Positions 1 through 5,481 of a DNA stretch of 6,352 bases are shown one piece after another (position 1 is the stretch's first letter; every line of letters begins with the position of its first letter). Source of the stretch: Burkholderiaceae bacterium (lineage in GTDB: Bacteria > Pseudomonadota > Gammaproteobacteria > Burkholderiales > Burkholderiaceae); assembly GCA_023253905.1 (NCBI GenBank), contig JALREG010000422.1:1-6352 (forward strand), in the 5' to 3' direction. Made by a program: the position numbers and the translations under genes. Under the pieces are notes generated by a model. It saw only the letters and a list, made by a program, of their open reading frames with translations, was not told the DNA's origin and made no database searches.

Positions 1-306
1 GCAGAACTCGCATCTGGGCTCGACTTTGTCAGCATCGGGACGAATGACCTCACGCAGTACGCGATGGCGGCGGATCGGATCAATCCGGCGCTCGTTGCGC
101 TGCAGGATGCGGCTGCCCCTGGGGTTGTGGCGCTGCTTCGCGCGGTTGCCGAAGGGGCGGCGAAGGGAGGCGTTGAGGTTGGCGTGTGCGGCGAGCTGGC
201 AGGCACCGTTGCGGGGGCCAAGCTCCTCACCAGTATCGGGATCTACGAACTCTCCATGGACCCTGCCGCAATTGATGAGGTTCGCGAGGGGCTGCTCGGC
301 GCATAA
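1..306 (+). CDS. PTS enzyme I-like (PEP-protein phosphotransferase), C-terminal fragment
   Basis: The frame is open from the first base and ends at TAA 304-306, giving the last 101 residues of a protein whose start lies outside the window. Enzyme I takes the phosphate from phosphoenolpyruvate and passes it via HPr to sugar or regulatory PTS components in the cytoplasm; this part is the PEP-binding TIM barrel. Visible signatures are the PEP-utiliser motif SIGTNDLTQY (fragment residues 11-20) followed by AxDRxN, and the active-site segment VCGELAG (62-68) with the acid/base cysteine at 63. The ending (ELSMDPAAIDEVR) matches the usual C-terminus, so this end is intact. The usual Asp after GELAG is Thr here (residue 69), and the familiar 'LHPAV' stretch reads AAAPGV, so it is a somewhat divergent member. 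It could equally be the end of a multidomain PTS fusion. It converges on the truncated permease gene and has no obvious link to it. Confidence 0.85.
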   Translation, partial: AELASGLDFVSIGTNDLTQYAMAADRINPALVALQDAAAPGVVALLRAVAEGAAKGGVEVGVCGELAGTVAGAKLLTSIGIYELSMDPAAIDEVREGLLGA

Positions 307-358
307 GCCACCCCTAACCTCTTTCTTGTGCACTTGCACGAATAATCGTGAGCGGTTC
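307..358. other. short convergent intergenic gap
   Basis: This is the gap between the enzyme I-like stop and the end of the truncated permease frame. It is about 50% G+C by direct count, clearly lower than the genes on either side. It contains a small inverted repeat (GTGCA-CT-TGCAC, 328-339) too short and without a T-run to act as a convincing terminator. No gene, promoter or clean terminator is visible. Confidence 0.5.
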
Positions 359-805
359 TTAGCGTTTTGCCCATATTTGGCCCTTGTGGCGGGACCCTGC
401 CGCCCATACGTTGGTGTTGACACGACGCAGGCCGCTTCGGCGGTCACTCCAGGCGGCGCGGAAGTAGCCCGCGAGCATGCCGATTGCACCGCCTGCGATG
501 AGTGCGAGGAATGCTGTGCTGATCGCGACCAGCAGCGAGACGCGCGCGCCGTAGAGCACCCGGCTGTAGAGGTCGCGCCCGAAATTGTCGGTGCCCAGCC
601 AGAAGGCATGCGCGACCTGCGTGCCATCAACCAGGGTGAACGGGCCGGTGTGACCGGCGGCGCGGTTGATGTTGTTGTAGTCCATGACCGCGGGATCGAC
701 TGTGCCAAGAAATGGCGCAAGCACGCCCATCGCAAACACCAGCGCGAGCACGCCTGCGCCGAATCGAAACGCGCCATTCGCCCAGAGCTTCTGGAAGGTG
801 CTCAT
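359..805 (-). pseudogene. truncated DppC/OppC-type ABC transporter permease
   Basis: The reading frame of 148 residues starts at ATG 803-805, sharing one base with the stop of the upstream permease gene (TGATG), so translation was coupled. It begins as a standard second permease of a peptide/nickel-type ABC importer: first membrane helix about residues 14-34, a periplasmic segment, the family signature LGTDNFGRDLYSRVLYGAR (70-88), and a second helix about 89-115 ending in GYFR. Family members then continue for roughly 150 or more further residues with the remaining helices and the EAA loop that contacts the ATPase. Here the frame instead runs into an Arg-rich tail (from about residue 116) with no family resemblance and stops at 359-361. 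The other two minus-strand frames down to 301 do not resume the family sequence, so a simple frameshift is unlikely; a deletion, an insertion scar or an assembly junction near 440-465 fits better. Without the EAA loop and half the helices the product should not form a working channel. Confidence 0.8.
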
Positions 806-1752
806 CAGTAGCGGATCCGCGGATCAAGCGCGAGATAGCTGAGGTCGACCAGCAGATTGATCAGCACATAGACGACTGCAAAAAACATGACCAGTCCCTG
901 GATCACGGGAAAGTCTCGGTTCAGCACCACATCGACCGTGAGTGATCCCAGGCCCGGGATTGCGAATACGGTTTCAGTCACCACCACGCCGCCAATCAGG
1001 AGTGCGACCCCGATGCCAATCACGGTGACGATTGGTACTGCGGCGTTCCGAAGCGCATGACGGATGAGCACCACGTGCTCCGAGACGCCCTTGGCTCGCG
1101 CGGTCCGGATGTAGTCTTCAGTGAGAGCCTCGGATACGGCCGCGCGTGTAATGCGGGCGATCAGCGCAACATAAATGATCGACAGTGCAGCCCAGGGCAG
1201 GATCAGATGGCGCGCCCAGCCCGCCAGTCCCTCCTTGCCGCCCAGAGGCCGATAGCCCTGTACCGGGAGCCAGTCGAGTTGAATCGAGAAGAGATAGATC
1301 AGCACATAGCCGGTGACAAACACCGGGATTGAAAACCCGGCCACTGAGACGACCGACAGTGCGCGATCGACCCACCCCCCCATGCGAGAGGCCGCGATGG
1401 CGCCCAATGGCACTGCAATCAGCACCGCCATCAGGATGGTGCCGATAGCGAGTGAGGCGGTCGGCTCCAGGCGCTGCGCGATCAGTTCAGCCACAGGCTT
1501 ATTCAGGAAGTAGGAGTAGCCCAGATCGCCCTGCACCACCCGCCCCAGCCAGATTCCAAACTGCACCGGCAGAGATCGGTCCAACCCGAGCTTGGCACGG
1601 ATCTGCTCGATATCGGCGGTGGTGGCCGAGTTACCCGCGATGACGGCGGCCGGGTCGCCCGGGGCGAGGCGCAGGATCAGAAAGACCACGCACGAGACCA
1701 CGAACAACACCGGCAGCACCGCCGCAAGGCGGCTGACAACGAATCGCAACAT
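805..1752 (-). CDS. DppB-type ABC importer permease
   Basis: This 315-residue inner-membrane protein has the usual length for the first permease subunit of peptide/nickel/opine importers (BPD_transp_1 family). Six hydrophobic helices are readable at about residues 9-30, 100-121, 133-157, 182-200, 238-260 and 284-306. The N-terminus carries the family pattern RLAPGDPA (28-35) and a stretch like GDLGYSYFLNKPV (75-87). The EAA loop that docks to the ATP-binding subunit is intact at about 208-240 (EAL, Gly222, Pro240). The C-terminus LALDPRIRY is typical of the family. It lies 26 bases after the binding-protein stop, and its own stop overlaps the start of the next permease by one base, so it is the middle gene of an operon. 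No strong Shine-Dalgarno sequence is visible before its ATG. Substrate choice is set mainly by the binding protein; peptides, ureides or related amides are possible. The gene itself looks undamaged, but its partner permease is truncated. Confidence 0.93.
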   Translation of the reverse strand: MLRFVVSRLAAVLPVLFVVSCVVFLILRLAPGDPAAVIAGNSATTADIEQIRAKLGLDRSLPVQFGIWLGRVVQGDLGYSYFLNKPVAELIAQRLEPTASLAIGTILMAVLIAVPLGAIAASRMGGWVDRALSVVSVAGFSIPVFVTGYVLIYLFSIQLDWLPVQGYRPLGGKEGLAGWARHLILPWAALSIIYVALIARITRAAVSEALTEDYIRTARAKGVSEHVVLIRHALRNAAVPIVTVIGIGVALLIGGVVVTETVFAIPGLGSLTVDVVLNRDFPVIQGLVMFFAVVYVLINLLVDLSYLALDPRIRY

Positions 1753-1778
1753 CAGCGGCCGACCGCGTCAGCGCGTCG

Positions 1779-3365
1779 TCATTTCTTGGTGATATTCCAG
1801 AGTACGGGTACGCCAGGGGTTTCGAGCACGCCGTCGATGATGTCACGCACCGCTGCGGGCTGTCGGTACTGACCCAGCGGCGCATGCGTGGCGGTCTCAA
1901 AGGCAATCGCCTGGATCTGACTCGCGATTTTCTTTTTCGCCTCAACGCTGTCGGCGCGTGCGAAATCGTCTTTCAGCTTTTCGATCCGCGGCTCGTCCTG
2001 CCAGCCAAACCAGCCCTTGTCGCCCTTAGCGTTGAACATGGCCATGGTGAGCGGGTTCGAGATATCACCTGCCGTCCAGGCCGTGAGGAAAAGATTCCAG
2101 CCGCCAGCGCTGGGCAGATCTTTCTTGGCGCGGCGCGCGACGAGCGACGCCCAATCCATCTGCTGGAAATCGACTTTGAAGCCGGCGGCTTCCAGCTGCT
2201 GCCGTGCAACCAGCGGGATTTTCGCGATGGAGGCGAGATCGGTGGGCCGCATCAGTACGATCGGCTCGCCCTTGTAGCCCGCCTCAGCCAGCAGCGCCTT
2301 GGCACGTGCGATGTTGGGCGACCCGGTGAATTCGCCGGTGTTCTCATCGGCGTAGGTAGTGCCGCACGGGTACATGCTGCGGCATACCCGGCCGAGTTCC
2401 GGCACGCCCACCTGGGTGGCGATGTAGGCTTGCTGACCCATCGCCAGCATGGCTGCCTGTCGTACCTTGGGGTTGTTGAAGGGCGGATGCAGATGGTTGA
2501 AGCGCATGATGAACTGCAGTCCCGCCGGCGAAAAATCAATTACCTTCAGCCCTGCGGTTTTGGTGAGCGTGTAGTACTGCTCGAACGCGGGCTGCTCGAC
2601 CATGTCGACTTCGCCCGCCTTCAACGCGTTGAACTGGGTTTGCGGGTCGCGGATGATCACCCACTCCACGCGGTCAAAATTGACCTTGCGCCCGCCCGCC
2701 ATACTGCTGGAGGGTTCGTCACGCGACTGATAACGCGGGTTGCGCTCATAAACCGCTTTGGCCCCCGGCTTGAATTCATCGGCCTTGAAAATGAACGGCC
2801 CGGAGCCGATGGCCTCTTTGATCTGCTCGGTGCCCGGTGTGTTGGCGATGCGCTCCGGCATGATGAACGGCACGTTGGACGAAGCCTTGCCGAGCGCATC
2901 AATCAAAATGCCAGTGGGTTCTTTCAACACGATTTCGAAGGTGCGGGCATCAGGGGTCTGGTAGCGGTCAATAAAGCCGCTCAACACGCCTCCCATCGCG
3001 TCGCGCGAGGCCCAGCGTTTGAGCGAGGCCACCACGTCTGCGCTGGTGACGGGTTTGCCGTCGTGGAATTCCAGGCCGCTTCGAAGCGTAAAGCGCCAGG
3101 TTTTCTTGTCAGCCGATGCCGAATAAGTGTCGACCATCTGCGGCTTGACGTTGCCCTGCGCATCTTCGGAGAACAAGGTGTCGTACACCATGTAGCCATG
3201 ATTGCGCGTGACATAGGCGGTGGTCCAGATCGGGTCGAGCACCGCCAGATTCGCGTGCGGGACAAACCGGAAGATGCGGTTTTCTGCCTGCGCCGATGCG
3301 TCCAGCGGGATCAGCGCGGAGAGCCCCAGTGCGACAGCACTTGATAGAACAGCACGTCGGATCAT
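1779..3365 (-). CDS. periplasmic substrate-binding protein, peptide/nickel-type ABC importer (SBP family 5)
   Basis: This 528-residue protein captures the solute in the periplasm and delivers it to the permease pair. A Sec signal peptide is clear: MIRR, a hydrophobic core about residues 5-20, and a cleavage site around ASAQA (23-27). The family 5 signature follows at about 90-115 (WRFTLRSGLEFHDGKPVTSA), the classic segment of DppA/OppA-like proteins. Other conserved stretches are GSGPFIF (187-193), ERNPRY (207-212), FNALKAGEVD (245-254) and NNPKVRQA (297-304). Two cysteines at 328 and 334 could form a disulfide. Length is normal for the family. The ATG is supported by a GGAAGAGG ribosome site five bases upstream. 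It is the first gene of the importer operon and has its own promoter-like region at 3447-3475. Many family members bind peptides, but glutathione, opines, nickel and other ligands occur, so the ligand cannot be named; neighbouring ureide/hydantoin genes make such a compound a reasonable guess. Confidence 0.93.
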   Translation of the reverse strand: MIRRAVLSSAVALGLSALIPLDASAQAENRIFRFVPHANLAVLDPIWTTAYVTRNHGYMVYDTLFSEDAQGNVKPQMVDTYSASADKKTWRFTLRSGLEFHDGKPVTSADVVASLKRWASRDAMGGVLSGFIDRYQTPDARTFEIVLKEPTGILIDALGKASSNVPFIMPERIANTPGTEQIKEAIGSGPFIFKADEFKPGAKAVYERNPRYQSRDEPSSSMAGGRKVNFDRVEWVIIRDPQTQFNALKAGEVDMVEQPAFEQYYTLTKTAGLKVIDFSPAGLQFIMRFNHLHPPFNNPKVRQAAMLAMGQQAYIATQVGVPELGRVCRSMYPCGTTYADENTGEFTGSPNIARAKALLAEAGYKGEPIVLMRPTDLASIAKIPLVARQQLEAAGFKVDFQQMDWASLVARRAKKDLPSAGGWNLFLTAWTAGDISNPLTMAMFNAKGDKGWFGWQDEPRIEKLKDDFARADSVEAKKKIASQIQAIAFETATHAPLGQYRQPAAVRDIIDGVLETPGVPVLWNITKK

Positions 3366-3370
3366 GATCG

Positions 3371-3378
3371 CCTCTTCC
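3371..3378 (-). promoter_or_regulatory. ribosome binding site of the substrate-binding protein gene
   Basis: On the minus strand this reads GGAAGAGG, five bases before the ATG at 3363-3365. It is purine-rich and well placed, and supports that start, which is also the one that gives a complete signal peptide. Confidence 0.65.
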
Positions 3379-3388
3379 AGTGGGTTTA

Positions 3389-3456
3389 GATATTGATTTC
3401 GGGCAACGGCCGATATTGATCAGCGCCCGCCCAGGGTCACGAGGAGAGAATATCGG
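3389..3456. repeat. operator-like repeats upstream of the importer operon
   Basis: GATATTGAT occurs twice in direct orientation, at 3389-3397 and 3412-3420, start to start 23 bases apart, close to two helical turns. The second copy is also part of an inverted pair: CCGATATT at 3410-3417 and AATATCGG at 3449-3456, separated by 31 bases. The right arm overlaps the proposed -10 element at 3447-3452, and the other copies lie in the leader downstream of it. Such an arrangement fits a repressor binding several sites, but the elements are short and no regulator gene is in the window. What is seen is the repeats; the operator role is inferred. Confidence 0.35.
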
Positions 3457-3475
3457 ACTGGCAGGCGGCGGACAA
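3447..3475 (-). promoter_or_regulatory. candidate sigma70-type promoter of the importer operon
   Basis: On the minus strand TTGTCC (3470-3475) and TATTCT (3447-3452) are separated by exactly 17 bases; each matches the sigma70 consensus at 4 of 6 positions. Transcription would begin near 3440 and give a leader of about 75 bases before the binding-protein ATG. A pair of moderate hexamers can occur by chance, so this is a candidate only. Its location in the gap before the first importer gene, with optimal spacing and repeats overlapping the -10, is what makes it credible. Confidence 0.4.
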
Positions 3476-3522
3476 GACCGGACGGAGGCAGGCGAAGGCA
3501 TACCAGAGGGGTGAGCAGGCCT

Positions 3523-3537
3523 GCGGCCCCGCGCCGC
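3523..3537 (-). terminator. weak GC hairpin downstream of the uraD-allC gene
   Basis: GCGGC (3523-3527) and GCCGC (3533-3537) can form a five-pair stem with a five-base loop, about 30 bases past the stop of the UraD-AllC gene. A T-run is missing, so it is not a canonical intrinsic terminator. Read-through into the importer operon, transcribed in the same direction, is therefore possible. Confidence 0.2.
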
Positions 3538-3565
3538 GGGTACGCCCGGATGCGCAGGCTGCCGA

Positions 3566-5344
3566 TCAAGCAGCGGATAACTGGCCGATCAGGTCCTGAA
3601 ACGCACGCACTGTGAGATCGATATCGTGGCTGTTGGTGGATTCGAGCGGGTTATGGCTGATACCCGAATTCTCACCTCGAACAAACAGCATCGCCTGGGG
3701 CATCAGATCGTGCAGCTTCATGGCGTCGTGCCCGGCGCCACTGGGCATGCGAAACACGGGTAGACCCAGCGCACGCACTGCGTTTTCCCAGCGCGCCTGC
3801 CATGCGGGGGCGCTGGGTGCTGCGGCAACCCGCATGGTTTCTTCAAGTTGGAAGCTCACGCCGCGCCGAGCGCAGATTGCCGATAGCTCGCGAAGCAGAT
3901 CGTTTGCACAGGTATTTCGTACCGGATCGGTGGTCGCGCGCACATCGAGGCTGAAGCGGCTGCGCCCTGGCACCACATTGATCGACCCGCCCGGTACCTC
4001 GAGGATGCCGACTGTGGCGACCAGGTCGGGTTCGGCCGCTGCTCTCTGTTCCACGAACAGGATGAATTCGGCAACCGCGGCGGCCGCGTCCCGCCGGCTG
4101 CCCATGGGCGTGGTGCCCGCGTGACTGGCCATGCCCATGATTTCACCGACATACCGGATGCTGCCATTGATCGAGGTGACCACACCGAGCGGAAGATCGC
4201 GCTCGTTTAGCACCGGCCCCTGTTCGATATGGACCTCAACAAAGCCCAGGTAGCGGGCTGGGTCACGTTTGAGCGATGGAATCTGATTCACATCCAGACG
4301 GGCCTGCGCCATCGCCTGGCGCATGGTGACCCCTGCTGAATCCTGCTGGTCGAGCCAGGCGGGATCGAAGCTGCCAGTGAGCGCGCTCGAGCCCAGGAAG
4401 ACCGCCTTGTAGCGTTGGCCCTCTTCCTCGGCAAAACCAACGACCTCAATGCCAAAGGGCAGACGGCGGTGGCTGCGCGCGAGCTCGCGCACGCAGGCCA
4501 TGGGAACCAGGATGCCCAGCCGCCCGTCATATTTGCCGCCGTTTCGCACCGTGTCGTAGTGGCTGCCGGTTAATAACCTGGGCGCGCTCGGGTCGGACCC
4601 GTGATAGATCCCCACTACATTGCCCACCGCATCGATGCTGACCTCGTCAAAGCCGCAGTCGGATTGCATCCAATCGTGAAGTTGCCGGGCCACGGCGCGA
4701 TGCGCGTCAGTGAGGTAGGTGACTGTGAGCTGGCCCTGCTCGGCGAACCCGGGGTCGCTGTGGCGGGCGAGCGCCTCGGCCCAATCCCACACCAGGTGAC
4801 CGAGCGCGGGTTCGGTCCCGAATTTGTCGTCGAGGCGGATCTCTGCGATTCGGTGGATATTGCGAAGGGCCTCGCTGAATTCGAAATCGGGGTGATGGGC
4901 CACGCGGCGCTCAAAGGCTGAGAGGATCGCCTGCTTGTTGAGACCGGTGCCACGCGGTCCGCGCACAGCGAGAATGAACGGAAATCCGAACCGCTGGTTG
5001 TAGCGGTCGTTGAGCGAGTGAATGAGGCGAAATTCCTCGGGCGTGCACTGGGTGAGGCCCGCTTTGCCCTGCTCGAGTGTGGATTCATTCGTGAGTGTCC
5101 TGGCCAACATGGCCTTGCCGGCGAGCTCCGGATGCGCGCGGATCAGCGCGAGTTGCTCCTCGCGGCTGCTCGCGCGGACCGCGGCGACCAGGGCGAGTTT
5201 GAGCCCAGCGATGGTGGTGAAGGGCCGTGCTTCCCAGGCGCGTTCCGCGATCCAGGGCGAATGCTCATAGGTGCCGTCGAGCAGACGGGTGAATGCTTCT
5301 CGCGAGGCGCGGTTGAGCTGATCCAGGGTGATCACAGCGGCCAT
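3566..5344 (-). CDS. bifunctional OHCU decarboxylase (UraD) - allantoate amidohydrolase (AllC) fusion
   Basis: The 592-residue protein joins two purine-catabolism enzymes. Residues about 1-175 are a UraD domain, which decarboxylates 2-oxo-4-hydroxy-4-carboxy-5-ureidoimidazoline to S-allantoin: HPELAGK (71-77, catalytic His71), NESTLEQGKAGL (86-97, Glu87 a likely catalytic residue), FGFPFI (119-124) and an Arg near 170. Residues about 177-592 are an M20-family allantoate amidohydrolase/N-carbamoylase with all the dinuclear-metal ligands: GSHYDTV (His262), KYDGRLG (Asp273), EEEG (306-309), HIEQG (His372) and GISHNP (His564), plus MASHAGTTP (405-413) of the substrate-binding/dimerisation domain. 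AllC releases ammonia and CO2 from allantoate. An upstream in-frame ATG at 5422 would add 26 residues of no family likeness; I prefer 5344 because the UraD homology begins there and a -10 element at 5373-5378 would put the longer start outside the transcript. The C-terminal half could act on another N-carbamoyl compound, though the UraD fusion favours allantoate. It is divergent from hyuA. Confidence 0.92.
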   Translation of the reverse strand: MAAVITLDQLNRASREAFTRLLDGTYEHSPWIAERAWEARPFTTIAGLKLALVAAVRASSREEQLALIRAHPELAGKAMLARTLTNESTLEQGKAGLTQCTPEEFRLIHSLNDRYNQRFGFPFILAVRGPRGTGLNKQAILSAFERRVAHHPDFEFSEALRNIHRIAEIRLDDKFGTEPALGHLVWDWAEALARHSDPGFAEQGQLTVTYLTDAHRAVARQLHDWMQSDCGFDEVSIDAVGNVVGIYHGSDPSAPRLLTGSHYDTVRNGGKYDGRLGILVPMACVRELARSHRRLPFGIEVVGFAEEEGQRYKAVFLGSSALTGSFDPAWLDQQDSAGVTMRQAMAQARLDVNQIPSLKRDPARYLGFVEVHIEQGPVLNERDLPLGVVTSINGSIRYVGEIMGMASHAGTTPMGSRRDAAAAVAEFILFVEQRAAAEPDLVATVGILEVPGGSINVVPGRSRFSLDVRATTDPVRNTCANDLLRELSAICARRGVSFQLEETMRVAAAPSAPAWQARWENAVRALGLPVFRMPSGAGHDAMKLHDLMPQAMLFVRGENSGISHNPLESTNSHDIDLTVRAFQDLIGQLSAA

Positions 5345-5372
5345 GGACGGTGTTCCGATGATGGGATGCCGG

Positions 5373-5378
5373 ATTGTA
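5373..5378 (-). promoter_or_regulatory. -10 element for the uraD-allC gene
   Basis: On the minus strand this reads TACAAT, 5 of 6 matches to the sigma70 -10 consensus. Transcription would begin about 22 bases before the ATG at 5342-5344. No good -35 hexamer is seen at 16-18 bases upstream, so the promoter may need an activator or be weak. It lies in the 137-base divergent region shared with the hyuA-like gene. Confidence 0.4.
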
Positions 5379-5471
5379 CCGAGCCATCCGCGTTCCTTTA
5401 TCGGGTGCTTCTGCCTGGACAAAGCAGGGGCGCGCGGGCAGTCTCGGACTCGGAGCGTGACTGATTTGAAT

Positions 5472-5475
5472 GGAG
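5472..5475 (+). promoter_or_regulatory. ribosome binding site deciding the hyuA start
   Basis: GGAG lies six bases before the ATG at 5482. An alternative in-frame ATG at 5470, immediately after an in-frame TGA (5467-5469), overlaps this site and has no comparable purine run before it. This makes 5482 the better start; the difference is only four residues. Confidence 0.6.
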
Positions 5476-5481
5476 ACAGGG

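Noticed and set aside
388..404. GGCGG/CCGCC hairpin near the end of the truncated permease frame
   Set aside because: The stem has only five pairs and no T-run follows in either direction, so it does not qualify as a terminator.
26..811. 261-residue open frame on the plus strand across the enzyme I tail, the gap and the truncated permease
   Set aside because: It overlaps two clearly coding regions in other frames and has the Arg/Ala/Cys-rich composition of a shadow frame.
814..825. Perfect 12-base palindrome GATCCGCGGATC at the dppB-dppC overlap
   Set aside because: It encodes the conserved DPRI residues at the end of the permease; coding constraint and GC bias explain it.
1884..3344. 486-residue open frame on the plus strand opposite the substrate-binding protein gene
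   Set aside because: It is a mirror of a GC-rich coding strand; the minus-strand frame has a signal peptide, family motifs and a ribosome site, whereas this one has no recognisable domain.
3558..3574. GCTGC/GCAGC inverted repeat spanning the stop codon of the UraD-AllC gene
   Set aside because: A five-pair stem that includes coding bases and is not followed by a T-run; not convincing as a terminator.
5374..5402. TTGTAC and TTTATC with 17-base spacing as a plus-strand promoter for the hyuA-like gene
   Set aside because: Each hexamer matches the consensus at only three positions, and the left one coincides with the better minus-strand -10 element.
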